Shown: positions 51,945 to 60,614 of the stretch, piece after piece
Position numbering within the stretch: the stretch's first letter is position 1
Layout of the letters: each line of letters opens with the position of its first letter
NCBI RefSeq assembly: GCF_022664455.2
Contig: NZ_JAKRKC020000001.1
Span: forward strand, 1,240,001 to 1,304,000
DNA from: Actinomadura luzonensis
Lineage (GTDB): Bacteria > Actinomycetota > Actinomycetes > Streptosporangiales > Streptosporangiaceae
Length of the DNA stretch: 64,000 bases
Reading direction: 5' to 3'
Made by a program: the position numbers and the translations under genes
The notes under the pieces: generated by a model
Seen by the model: the letters and a program-made list of their open reading frames with translations, nothing else
Databases searched by the model: none
Told to the model about the DNA's origin: nothing

Positions 51945-52965
51945 AGTACGCGGCTACTGCAACGAGAAGGTCACCACAAGGCCACCACCAGCCGGCACGG
52001 CCCCCTGGCCTACTGCGCGGCGGCGATGGCGGTGCTGGCCACTGTCAGCGCGCTGGGGCTGGTGATCGACGGGCGGACGTTGCTGGGCCAGAGCGTGTGG
52101 CTCAAACCGTTCAAGTTCGCGGTCTCCTTCGGCCTGTACGCCGGAACCCTGGCCTGGATGATCAGCCAGGCCAGGCGCTGGCGGCGGACGTTGTGGTGGC
52201 TGGGCACCGTGACCGTGGCCGGGTTCCTGGTGCCGGAGATCTCGGCGATCACGTTCCAGGCGGCCCGCGGGGTCCCGAGCCACTTCAACTTCTCCACCGG
52301 CCTGGACGAGACCGTGTTCATGGTCATGGGCGGCGCCGCCTACCTGGGCTGGCTGATGACCTTCGCGCTGGGTGTCTTCCTGGTGGCGCAGCGGCGTGTG
52401 GACCGGGCGATGGCGTGGGCGATCCCGCTGGGGATGGTCATCTCGCTGGCCGGCATGTCGGTCGGTTACCTGATGACCGCCCCCACCCCGGGCCAGGCCC
52501 AGGACCTGGCGAACGGGCTGGAGCTGGCCACGATCGGCGCGCACAGCGTGGGCGCTCCGGACGGCGGCGCCGTCATGCCGGTCACCGGCTGGGAGACCGG
52601 CGCCGGCGACCTGCGGGTGGCGCACTTCGTCGGGCTGCACGCCATGCAGGTGATTCCGCTGGTCGCGATCGGGCTGAGGCTGCTGTGCCGCCGCTACCCG
52701 GTTCTGGCGGGCGTCCGCACCGCTCTGGTGGTCATCGCCGCGTTCGGCTACGCGGGGATCACGGGGCTGGTGTTGTGGCAGGCGCAACGCGGTCAGGCCC
52801 TGGTCCAGCCGGACGCGCTGACCTTCGCAGCGGCGGCGGCCCTGGTCACGCTGGTGTTCGCCGCCGCGACCGCGGTGATCATGTCCTCGCCGGCCTGGCG
52901 GGTCCGCTGACGCTACGCCCGGTTGCTCCGCTTCGCTGCGCCGAACACCACGACATCCGTAAGCT

Positions 52966-53001
52966 ATGCCCCTTAAGTATTGGACGTTACTTAAGGGGCA
53001 T
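52966..53001. promoter_or_regulatory. Perfect 14-bp inverted repeat (operator) at serine-hydrolase start
   Basis: ATGCCCCTTAAGTA (52966-52979) and TACTTAAGGGGCAT (52988-53001) with an 8-base spacer. It ends two bases before the GTG start codon at 53004, leaving no room for a ribosome site, so the message is probably leaderless and the palindrome overlaps the promoter. Confidence 0.75.
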
Positions 53002-53003
53002 TA

Positions 53004-54245
53004 GTGACCGGTCTTTCCCGCAGGGCTCTTCTTGCGACAGCGCCGGCCGCGGCGGCGCTGCTCGCCGGACGACCGGCGCAGGCGGCGCCGCCCACCCCCG
53101 TCGTACGAACGTCGGGAACCGCGCCCACGCAACTGGCCGGGTACGACAACGTGCTCAAGAAGTTCGTGCTGGACCGCCAGATCAGGGCCGCGCAGCTGGC
53201 CATCATGAAGAGCGGCAAGATCCTGCTCGCGCGCGGCTACTGCTACGACGACTACTCCAGGATGCCGGTCACCCCGTCGCCGACGTCGTTGTTCCGGATC
53301 GCCAGCCTGAGCAAGAACATCACCTCGGCCGCCGTCATGCGCCTGGTCGAGGACGGCAGGCTGAGCCTGTCGGCCAAGGTCACCCAGCTGCTCGGCCTCA
53401 CCCCGGCCGACCCGAGGATGGAGCAGGTCACCGTGCTCCGCCTCATGCAGCACCTCGGCGGCTGGGACCGCGACGTCTCCAAGGACCAGCTCTGGATCGA
53501 CCACACCATCGCAGCCGCGCTCGGCGTCCCGCTGCCGATCGGGCACGACGACATCATCCGGTACGCCACCGCCCGCCCCCTCGACCACGCCCCCGGCACC
53601 AAGATGGTCTACAGCAACTACGGCTACCTGCTGCTCGGCCGCATCATCGAGAAGGTCTCAGGACAGCCCTACGAGACGTACGTCCAGACCAGGCTGCTGC
53701 AGCCGCTCGGCATCACCCGCATGATGCTCGGCAAGAGTCTCAGGAGCGAGGCCGCGGCCGGCGAGGTCCGCTACGAGTCGCAGTACACGAACAAGACCGT
53801 GCTGGACACCTCCGGCACCGTCGTCCCGTACCCCTACGGCGGCTTCAACATGCCCAACCACGACGCCAACGGCGGCTGGCTCGCCTCCGCCGTGGACCTG
53901 GTCCGCTGGACCCTCGCCTTCGACCGGCCGGGCACCGTCCTGAGCTCCGCCTCGATCGCCAAGCTGGTGGCCAAGCCGGAGACCGGCGTCAACGAGTACG
54001 GCTCCTGGTACGGCGGCGGCTGGTGGTGCCGCCAGGTCACCGGCCACCTCAACACCTGGCACGACGGCTCGATGCCGGGCACGTTCGCCTACCTCGCCCG
54101 GCTGCAGAACGGGTTCAGCTACGCGCTGCTGTTCAACCGGCGCGAGGAGAGCGGCTCGCTGGACTACGACGGCATCGACGACGACATGAACAAGGTGAGC
54201 GTGTCCTCCTGGCCCACCACCGACCTGACCTCCAAGTACTTCTGA
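53004..54245 (+). CDS. Exported serine hydrolase, beta-lactamase class C / DD-peptidase type
   Basis: 413 residues. Twin-arginine-like leader (LSRRALLATAPAAAALLAG, cut after AQA). Catalytic S-x-x-K at SLSK (Ser 101, Lys 104), Y-x-N at YSN (203-205), and HDGSMPG in place of the KTG triad. Such proteins act on D-amino peptides or esters outside the membrane; true lactam resistance is not implied. Controlled, most likely, by the palindrome that abuts its start; no regulator gene is adjacent. Confidence 0.85.
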   Translation: MTGLSRRALLATAPAAAALLAGRPAQAAPPTPVVRTSGTAPTQLAGYDNVLKKFVLDRQIRAAQLAIMKSGKILLARGYCYDDYSRMPVTPSPTSLFRIASLSKNITSAAVMRLVEDGRLSLSAKVTQLLGLTPADPRMEQVTVLRLMQHLGGWDRDVSKDQLWIDHTIAAALGVPLPIGHDDIIRYATARPLDHAPGTKMVYSNYGYLLLGRIIEKVSGQPYETYVQTRLLQPLGITRMMLGKSLRSEAAAGEVRYESQYTNKTVLDTSGTVVPYPYGGFNMPNHDANGGWLASAVDLVRWTLAFDRPGTVLSSASIAKLVAKPETGVNEYGSWYGGGWWCRQVTGHLNTWHDGSMPGTFAYLARLQNGFSYALLFNRREESGSLDYDGIDDDMNKVSVSSWPTTDLTSKYF

Positions 54246-54321
54246 CCGGTGCGGGCGTTCTGTCGTTCTCCGCTGCTATAGATAGCGCCATCACTTGATC
54301 ACGACAACACGAGGATGGCCG

Positions 54322-54714
54322 ATGGCATCGGTGACGTTTCGCGACGAGTCCGCGACCGGCCGCGCGTTGGAGGAGTTCTCCCTGCCCGGCCTGCCCGACC
54401 GGATCTCGGCCCGGGAGCTGGTACGGCTGCGCGTACGCGAGGAGGTGGCCCGCCACAACGCCGCCCCGAAATCGCACTTCCGGGGCCTGGTCAAGCCGAC
54501 CGACGCCGAGGCGGAGCTGAACGGCTACCGCTTACGCACGGCGCGCAGGCTGGACTGGGAGAAGCAGGCCGACGCCGCCGAGGCCGCGTTCGCCCGCAAC
54601 GGCTTCCTGCTGCTGGTCGGCGACCGGCAGATCGAGGACCTCGACGTTCAGATCGACCTGGCCGCCGACCCCGTCGTGTCGTTCGTCAAGCTCGTTCCGC
54701 TGGTCGGTGGCTGA
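54322..54714 (+). CDS. Hypothetical partner of DUF4132 protein
   Basis: 130 residues from ATG 54322 (GAGG upstream). DRISARELVRLRVREEVARHN and ARRLDWEKQADAAEAAFARNGFLLLVGDRQIEDLD are conserved-looking, and the end forms beta strands (VVSFVKLVPLVGG). Relatives usually sit just before DUF4132 genes. It overlaps the next start by eight bases, so the two are coupled. Confidence 0.7.
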   Translation: MASVTFRDESATGRALEEFSLPGLPDRISARELVRLRVREEVARHNAAPKSHFRGLVKPTDAEAELNGYRLRTARRLDWEKQADAAEAAFARNGFLLLVGDRQIEDLDVQIDLAADPVVSFVKLVPLVGG

Positions 54715-56806
54715 CGTGAGCGTTCTCGACGGCGTCCTGTCCCCTCTCGCGCAGCGCCTGCTCCACCTGATCACCGGCACCTCGAACGATCCCACCCACT
54801 GGCCCGCGGCCTCCCGCCTGAGCGTCGGCCTCGTGGGCGTGGGCTTCGAAGCGCCCGTCGCCACGCCCGGAGCCCGGTACGCGCTCGACGAGCGCACCAG
54901 GCGGCGGCTGGTCGAGCCGGCCCGTGAGCTGGTCGGATTCCTGCTGGAGGAGAACAGGCGGCACGCGTACGGCCGGCTCCCCGTGCTGGTGGCGGCGGGG
55001 CTGGCGGGCATGGACGCCGACGTGCGCGCGACGCTCGCGGAAAGCCACGGCCCGATCGCGCTCGCCGAGATGGACGTGCTGCTCGGCTGGGACGTGGAGC
55101 TCCGGGCGCTGTTCCTTGAGGCGGAACGATTTCCCGAGCTGGTGCCCGGCCTGCCCGAATGGCTCGGCGGGCTGCCCGGTTACCCGGGCTTCGCGCGTAC
55201 GGCGCTGGAGATGGCGCGGGCCCGCGTCGCGGCGATCCACGCGGGCGAGATCCCGTACAAGGCGGAGAAAGCGTTCGACGACGGCGAGAAGCGCGCACTC
55301 GGCCGGGCCGTGCGGCTGGCGCTCCACCGCGACGAGCCCTGGCTGCCCGAGCTGCTCGACGAGCTGGTACGCGGCATCGCGGTCGCCCCCACCCAGGCCA
55401 GGACGCTGCCCTCGCAGGCGCTGCTGTTCGAGATCGCCCGCGCGGTCGAGCAGTGTCCGACGCCTGAGGCGATCTCCGCGCTGCGCACCGCCCGCCGCAT
55501 CACCCGGCACGGCGGGGTGCCCATGCAGCTCGACCGCAAGTTCAAGCGCATGGAGCCGGCTCTGGCCGAGCGGCTGGAGGTGGCGTTCAGGATCCCGGAC
55601 GGGCGGGTACGGCAGACGTTCGGCGAGCACACGGCGGTGATCTCGACCGACGGCGGGGTGGAGCTGTCGTGGTGGCACGGGGACAAGAAGCTCAGATCGG
55701 TCCCGGCGGCGGTCAAGCGGGAGCACCCCGACGAGGTCAAGCGGCTGCGCGAGCTCGCCAAGCTGACCCAGCAACAGCAGCTGACGTTGGGCAGGGCGCT
55801 GGAGGCCGGCTACACCGGCGAGACGTCCCCGCCGTACCGGCAGCTCGAAGGCCATCCGATCGCCGGGCGGCTGATCTGGGAGTTCGAGGTCTCCCCCGGC
55901 GTGTGGCGCGCCGAGCTGGGGCTGACCGCGCCGGATCTGCCGGTGCGGCTGTGGCATCCGGCCCGCGCGTCCGTGGAGGAGGTACGCGGCTGGCGGGAGG
56001 AGGTGCAGGGCAAGGAGCTGCGCCAGCCGTTCAAGCAGGCGTTCCGCGAGATCTACCTGCTCACCCCGGCGGAGGAGGCGGCCGGTCACTGGTCCAGCAG
56101 GTTCGAGGGGCACGTGGTGCACTATCGCCGGCTGCGCGCGCTGTTCAAGGACCGCGGCTGGCAGTCCCGCTTCCAGGGGCACTGGGAGGAGGACGGCGAC
56201 GCGCACCGCGTCATGTCGGGCGGCGGCTGGCGGGCGACGCTGCAGCACTACCTCTGCGACGACGCCCACGCCGAGCTCGGCCGCACCCGCTTCCAGCGGA
56301 TGACCGGCGGCGTGTGGCAGGACGTGCCGCTGACGGAGGTGCCGGCGCTGGTGTTCAGCGAGGCCATGCGGGACATCGACCTGTTCGTCGGCGTCGCCTC
56401 CATCACCACCGACCCCCAGTGGACCGGACAGGGGCCCGACCGGCTGCGCGACCACTGGCAGAACGGCTCGTTCGCTCCGCTGCACCCCTCCGCCGAGGTG
56501 CGGCGGGACGCGCTGTCCCGCCTGATCGGCCGCACGGCCATCGCCGGCAGGTGCACCCTCACCGACCGGTACCTGGTGGTGCGGGGCGACCTGCGCACCT
56601 ACAAGATCCATCTCGGCTCGGCGAACATCCTCATGGAGCCCAACGACGCCTACCTGTGCATCGTCTCCGCCCGCGGCCCTCAGCCCGGCCTGTTCCTGCC
56701 GTTCGAGGAGGACGGCCGGTTGGCGCTGATCATCAGCAAGGCGTTCCTGCTGGCGAACGACACCGCGATCACCGACCCCTCGATCACCCGCCAGCTCCAG
56801 GGGTGA
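54707..56806 (+). CDS. DUF4132-family protein
   Basis: 699 residues from GTG 54707. A long helical N-half, then the DUF4132 region from about 400 with GRLIWEFEVSPG and, at the end, RYLVVRGDLRTYKIHLGSANILMEPNDAYL-type sequence, which is the family's most conserved part (shown incomplete). The family includes E. coli MolR/YehF-related proteins; biochemical role is not established. It may act with the small upstream partner. Confidence 0.82.
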   Translation: MADVSVLDGVLSPLAQRLLHLITGTSNDPTHWPAASRLSVGLVGVGFEAPVATPGARYALDERTRRRLVEPARELVGFLLEENRRHAYGRLPVLVAAGLAGMDADVRATLAESHGPIALAEMDVLLGWDVELRALFLEAERFPELVPGLPEWLGGLPGYPGFARTALEMARARVAAIHAGEIPYKAEKAFDDGEKRALGRAVRLALHRDEPWLPELLDELVRGIAVAPTQARTLPSQALLFEIARAVEQCPTPEAISALRTARRITRHGGVPMQLDRKFKRMEPALAERLEVAFRIPDGRVRQTFGEHTAVISTDGGVELSWWHGDKKLRSVPAAVKREHPDEVKRLRELAKLTQQQQLTLGRALEAGYTGETSPPYRQLEGHPIAGRLIWEFEVSPGVWRAELGLTAPDLPVRLWHPARASVEEVRGWREEVQGKELRQPFKQAFREIYLLTPAEEAAGHWSSRFEGHVVHYRRLRALFKDRGWQSRFQGHWEEDGDAHRVMSGGGWRATLQHYLCDDAHAELGRTRFQRMTGGVWQDVPLTEVPALVFSEAMRDIDLFVGVASITTDPQWTGQGPDRLRDHWQNGSFAPLHPSAEVRRDALSRLIGRTAIAGRCTLTDRYLVVRGDLRTYKIHLGSANILMEPNDAYLCIVSARGPQPGLFLPFEEDGRLALIISKAFLLANDTAITDPSITRQLQG

Positions 56807-56879
56807 GCGCTGGATCCGTTCGCGACCGGGGCGACGGCCTCACTCGCGGGCGTCCGGGCACGATGCCGGTTCTCGGCCC

Positions 56880-57110
56880 CGCCGCAGCAGGCCGCGTTCC
56901 ATGGCGGCCACCACCGCGTGGGCGCGGTCACGGGCGGGCGCGCGGAACACCGGGCCGCGGTGTCAGCCGATGTGGTCCTGCTCGACCGCGTCCAGACCTG
57001 GCCGAGATGGAGATGGCGTGCTCCGCGGTCAGCCCGAGAACGCCCTTGTCGAGCAGCTTGTGGTGGATCGCGCACAAGCACAGCCCGTTCGCCAGATCTC
57101 CGCAAGGGTC
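56880..57110 (-). pseudogene. Remnant of an HNH (ScoMcrA-like) type IV restriction enzyme
   Basis: On the minus strand, GDLANGLCLCAIHHKLLDKG and VLGLTAEHAISISAR (about 57110-57000) match the second half of the HNH_2 nuclease fold, and VFRAPARDRAH further on matches the usual C-terminal tail. Frames are broken between them and the N-terminal sulfur-recognition part is absent. The rest of 56807-57363 holds no intact gene; a short open frame at 57159-57292 (+) is not supported. Confidence 0.55.
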
Positions 57111-57363
57111 TCGAGCGTCTCCAGCTTCTCCAGGTCGAGGCCGGCCGCAGTCCGCGGATGACCGCGACCGATCTGGTGGCTTCGATGCTCACCGCGTCGC
57201 CGGGCTCGGCCGATGCGGCGCGCCTGGCGAAGATCGGCTCCGACGGCGGGGAACCGGCCATCATCAAGGTGGGCCGGCCTGGCCCAGGCTAACCCCGCCG
57301 GATCCTGCGACATTGAGTGACGTCTCCAGCAACAACGGCACACTCACACAGGCAGGTTCGGCC

Positions 57364-58308
57364 ATGAAGGCAGTACGTTTCCACCAGTTCGGCGGTCCCG
57401 AGGTCCTGCGCTACGAGGACGTGGCCCAGCCCACCCCCGGAGCCGGCCAGGTCCGGATCCGCGTCGCCGCGACGTCGTTCAACGGCGTCGACGCCAACAT
57501 CCGCGCCGGCTACATGCAGGGCCCGATCCCGGTCGAGCTGCCGCACACCCCCGGCATCGACGTCGCCGGCACGGTGGACGCGCTCGGCGCGGACGTGGAC
57601 GAGGTCGCGGTCGGCGACCGGGTGGTCGGCTTCCTGCCGATGGCCGGACCCGGCGCCGCCGCCGAGTACGTGATCGCCCCGGCGCAGAGCTTGACGGGGG
57701 CGCCCAAGAACATCCCGCTGGCCGACGCGGCGGTGTTGCCGCTGGTGGGCCTGACCGCGTGGCAGGCGCTGTTCGACCACGGCAAGCTGACCGCCGGCCG
57801 GCGGGTGCTGATCAACGGCGCCGGCGGAGCGGTCGGCGGCTACGCGGTGCAGCTGGCCAAGGAGGTCGGTGCCCACGTGATCGCCACGGCGAGCCCGCGC
57901 AGCGCCGAGCGGGTCAAGGCCGCCGGCGCCGACGAGGTGATCGACCACACCAGCACCGACGTGACGGCGGCGGTCAGCGAGCCGGTCGACCTCGTGCTCA
58001 ACCTCGCGCCGGTCGCCCCGGAACAGCTGGCCGCGCTGGTCACGCTGGTCCGCGACGGCGGCACTCTCGTCAACACCACCGTCTGGATGCCCGCCCCCTC
58101 CGACGAGGAACGCGGGGTGCGCGGCATCGACCTGTTCGTCCGCAGCGACGCCGACCAGCTCGCCGACCTCGTCGCCCGGGTCAACACCGGCGAGCTGCGC
58201 GTCGAGGTCGCCCAGCGGGTGGCGCTGGCCGACCTGCCCGCACTCCACGCCCGAGCCGGCGCGGGCGAGCTGCCGGGCAAGACCGCCGTCCTCGCGCCCA
58301 CCGCCTGA
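57364..58308 (+). CDS. NADP-dependent quinone-oxidoreductase-like enzyme (MDR, zinc-free)
   Basis: 314 residues. GroES-like N-domain (FGGPEVLRYEDVAQPTPGAGQVRI, VELPHTPGIDVAGTV) and Rossmann domain with INGAGGAVGGYAVQLAKEVGA, the NADPH loop AxxGxxG. No catalytic zinc ligands. Family members reduce quinones or enals. 27 bp before the esterase gene, so it begins a three-gene set with esterase and cupin. Confidence 0.88.
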   Translation: MKAVRFHQFGGPEVLRYEDVAQPTPGAGQVRIRVAATSFNGVDANIRAGYMQGPIPVELPHTPGIDVAGTVDALGADVDEVAVGDRVVGFLPMAGPGAAAEYVIAPAQSLTGAPKNIPLADAAVLPLVGLTAWQALFDHGKLTAGRRVLINGAGGAVGGYAVQLAKEVGAHVIATASPRSAERVKAAGADEVIDHTSTDVTAAVSEPVDLVLNLAPVAPEQLAALVTLVRDGGTLVNTTVWMPAPSDEERGVRGIDLFVRSDADQLADLVARVNTGELRVEVAQRVALADLPALHARAGAGELPGKTAVLAPTA

Positions 58309-58335
58309 CCCACCCCGCTCGAAGGAGAAACCGCC

Positions 58336-59286
58336 ATGACGTTGTCCCTGGATCCCGAGATCGCCGCGGCGCTGGCCCCGATGGCCGAGGCGATGGCCGC
58401 GGCCACCCCACCGGCCGTGGGCGACATCGAAGGGCGTCGCGCCCTGTGGGAGCCGATCATCGGTGCCGCGAGCGACGCCCAGCCCCTGCCGGCCGAGGTC
58501 ACGATGACCGACCACACCGTCACCGCCGCCGACGGCGCGCGGATCACGGTGCGCTGGTACGTCAAGGACGGCGCGACGCCTGGCTCGGCCGTGCTCTTCT
58601 TCCACGGCGGCGGCTACATCTTCGGCCACATCGACCTGTTCGACGGCCCGGTCGCCCGTTACGTGGCGGCCTCCGGTGTGCCGATGTTGTCGGTGGAGTA
58701 CCGCCGTGCGCCCGAGTTCCCGTTCCCGACGCCGCTCGAGGACGCCTATGCCGCGCTGCGCTGGCTGTACGAGCGTGCTCCCGAGCTGGGCGTCGACCGC
58801 GACCGGATCGCGGTGATGGGCGACAGCGCCGGCGGCGGCCTGGCAGCGGCGCTGGCGATCCTGGCCCGCGAGCGCGGCGGCCCGCAGATCGCCCACCAGA
58901 TCCTGATCATGCCGATGCTCGACGACCGTCCCGCCACCCCCGACCCCCACATCGAGCCGTACGCGCTGTGGTCCTACGACGACAGCCGCACCGCGTGGCC
59001 GGCGCTGCTCGGCCAGGCCGCCGGCGGCCCCGCGGTGCCGCCCACCGCCGCTCCGGCCCGGCTCGACGACGCCACCGGCCTGCCGCCCGCCTACCTCGAG
59101 GTGGGCCAGCTCGACGTCTTCCGCGACGAGGACCTCGCCTACGCGGCCAAACTGAGCCGCGCGGGCGTTCCGGTGGAGTTCCACCTGCACCCCGGAGCCC
59201 CGCACGAGTTCGACTCGATCGCCTTCACCGCTGACGTCGCGCAACGCGCCACCGCCGACCGCGTCCGCGTCCTCAAGTCACTGTAG
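58336..59286 (+). CDS. Alpha/beta hydrolase, HSL family
   Basis: 316 residues from ATG 58336 behind GAAGGAG. Oxyanion motif FFHGGGYIFGH, nucleophile elbow VMGDSAGGGLA (Ser), acid in YLEVGQLDVFRDED, and His in HPGAPHEFDS: the complete triad of hormone-sensitive-lipase type esterases (PF07859). Cytoplasmic, no signal. The short gap to the oxidoreductase and the following cupin suggest a small detoxification or catabolic unit. Confidence 0.9.
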   Translation: MTLSLDPEIAAALAPMAEAMAAATPPAVGDIEGRRALWEPIIGAASDAQPLPAEVTMTDHTVTAADGARITVRWYVKDGATPGSAVLFFHGGGYIFGHIDLFDGPVARYVAASGVPMLSVEYRRAPEFPFPTPLEDAYAALRWLYERAPELGVDRDRIAVMGDSAGGGLAAALAILARERGGPQIAHQILIMPMLDDRPATPDPHIEPYALWSYDDSRTAWPALLGQAAGGPAVPPTAAPARLDDATGLPPAYLEVGQLDVFRDEDLAYAAKLSRAGVPVEFHLHPGAPHEFDSIAFTADVAQRATADRVRVLKSL

Positions 59287-59392
59287 GGCCGAGGGCTTCC
59301 AGCTCATGCACACCGGCGGCGTCACCTCCGGGGGACGCCTCGTCGCCCAGCCGTTCGAACCGATCAACCGCACACTCCAGGAGACGATCACG

Positions 59393-59893
59393 ATGATTCC
59401 CGACGACGACCCCGCTCGTTCGCTGACCGTGGCGAACCCCGACGACCCCGCCACCACCTACATCTCCCTGGTAGGCAACACCTACGGCATGCTGATCACC
59501 GGCGAGCAGACCAACGGCGCGTACTGCCTGATCGACATGCGCGTGCCCGACGGCGGCGGCCCGCCGCCGCACCGGCACGACTTCGAGGAGATGTTCACGA
59601 TCCTCGAGGGCGAGATCGAATTCACCTTCCGCGGCGAGAAGCACCTCGTGCGGGCCGGGTCCACCATCAACATCCCGGCCAACGCGCCGCACAACTTCCG
59701 CAACGTCTCGGGCGCACCGGCCCGGATGCTCTGCATGTGCACCCCGGCCGGGCAGGACGAGTACTTCATGCGCATCGGTGACGCCGTACCGGGCGTGGAC
59801 GCGCCTCCGCCGCAGCTGTCGCCGGACGACCTCGCGGAACGCCGCCGCCGCGCGGCCGAGCTGGCCCCGACCTACCGCAGCGAATTTCTGTGA
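59393..59893 (+). CDS. Cupin-domain protein
   Basis: 166 residues from ATG 59393 (CAGGAGACG upstream). Cupin motif 1 PPPHRHDFEEMFTILEGEIEF (His, His, Glu) and motif 2 NIPANAPHNFRN (His) supply the metal ligands. Single-domain cupin; could be a dioxygenase, isomerase or sensor. Last gene of the set with the oxidoreductase and esterase. A longer upstream frame (59306) lacks a good ribosome site. Confidence 0.85.
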   Translation: MIPDDDPARSLTVANPDDPATTYISLVGNTYGMLITGEQTNGAYCLIDMRVPDGGGPPPHRHDFEEMFTILEGEIEFTFRGEKHLVRAGSTINIPANAPHNFRNVSGAPARMLCMCTPAGQDEYFMRIGDAVPGVDAPPPQLSPDDLAERRRRAAELAPTYRSEFL

Positions 59894-60032
59894 CCCCTGC
59901 TCACGGTCCTACAGGAGTTCGAGCCGGCTGCCCGGATGATGGTGCGTCCTGTCCCGTCCCCGCCGGCCAGGGCAGGACAGTGCGTCCCGACTTGTCCGTT
60001 CACCAGGGCGGAAGCCGCGGCTTCGGCGGGCA

Positions 60033-60485
60033 TCAGCCAGTGGTGCCGAGTTGACGAGGCGCGGCAAGGACGTCCTGGAGTACGTCGTTCAGCGTGACGC
60101 GGGCCAGCTCGCGCCGGAGGGTCTCCTCGATACCGTCGTAGATACGCTGCATCGCCGGCTGGATGCCGTACCCCACCACGCATCCCGGGTCGGGGGCGGC
60201 GCGGTGCAACGCGAACAGCGGGCCGGGTTCCACCGCTTCGTACACGTCGAGCAGCGTCATCGACTCCAGGTCGCGCGCCAGCGTCCAGCCCGCACCCACC
60301 CCGCGCCGGGACTCCACGAGCCCCGCCCGGCGCAGGTCGCCGAGCAGCCGCCGGATCACCACGGGATTGGTGCTCGCGCTGGACGCGATCTGCTCGGAGG
60401 TGGCGACCTCGTGGCCCTGGCGCTGGTAGAGGCCGATCCAGGCCAGCGCGTGGGCGGCGATGGTCAACCTGCTGTTGGCGCTCAT
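60033..60485 (-). CDS. Rrf2-family transcriptional regulator
   Basis: 150 residues with the Rrf2 wHTH (RLTIAAHALAWIGLYQ, TSEQIASSASTNPVVIRRLLGDLRRAGLVES, GAGWTLARD; shown in parts) and a dimer helix. Only one Cys (DPGCVV), so it cannot hold the three-Cys iron-sulfur cluster of IscR/NsrR and is more like the YwnA/HypR thiol-sensing branch. Divergent from the SDR gene, with two matching operators between them. Confidence 0.85.
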   Translation of the reverse strand: MSANSRLTIAAHALAWIGLYQRQGHEVATSEQIASSASTNPVVIRRLLGDLRRAGLVESRRGVGAGWTLARDLESMTLLDVYEAVEPGPLFALHRAAPDPGCVVGYGIQPAMQRIYDGIEETLRRELARVTLNDVLQDVLAAPRQLGTTG

Positions 60486-60516
60486 GAACCCGTTCCTTCC
60501 GGTCGCAACTTCCGAT

Positions 60517-60567
60517 GTTACGACAATGCCTGTCGTAACAACTTAAGTTGCGACAGGATGTCGTAAC
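60517..60567. promoter_or_regulatory. Two Rrf2 operators between regulator and SDR gene
   Basis: GTTACGACA-atgcc-TGTCGTAAC (60517-60539) and GTTGCGACA-gga-TGTCGTAAC (60547-60567) are two nearly identical dyads in the 129-bp divergent gap; a further half-site GTCGCAACT lies at 60502. Their placement suggests autoregulation plus control of the SDR gene. Confidence 0.8.
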
Positions 60568-60614
60568 CTTTACTGTTACGTCTGTTCGGTCAGCCGACCA
60601 GTGAGGTAAGAAGA

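Larger units (their letters stand above)
51025..52910 (+). pseudogene. Integral membrane protein gene interrupted after its start codon by IS5
   Basis: ATG 51025-51027 behind GAGGGAG is followed by AGT, then IS5, then a second AGT and an open frame from 51948 to 52910. Removing the IS restores a 322-residue protein with about seven membrane helices (ALGLVIDGRTLLGQ, PFKFAVSFGLYAGTLAWMI, MGGAAYLGWLMTFALGVFLV, AMAWAIPLGMVISLAGMSVGYL and others). An internal ATG at 52026 could still give a 294-residue product if transcribed from the IS. Family not recognised. Confidence 0.8.

Noticed and set aside
53004..54245. Antibiotic-resistance beta-lactamase
   Set aside because: The class C-like SxxK/YxN fold is shared with many esterases and DD-peptidases, and the KTG motif is replaced by HDG, so resistance is not supported.
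57289..59244. 651-residue minus-strand frame
   Set aside because: Antisense of the oxidoreductase and esterase genes, both of which show full catalytic motifs.
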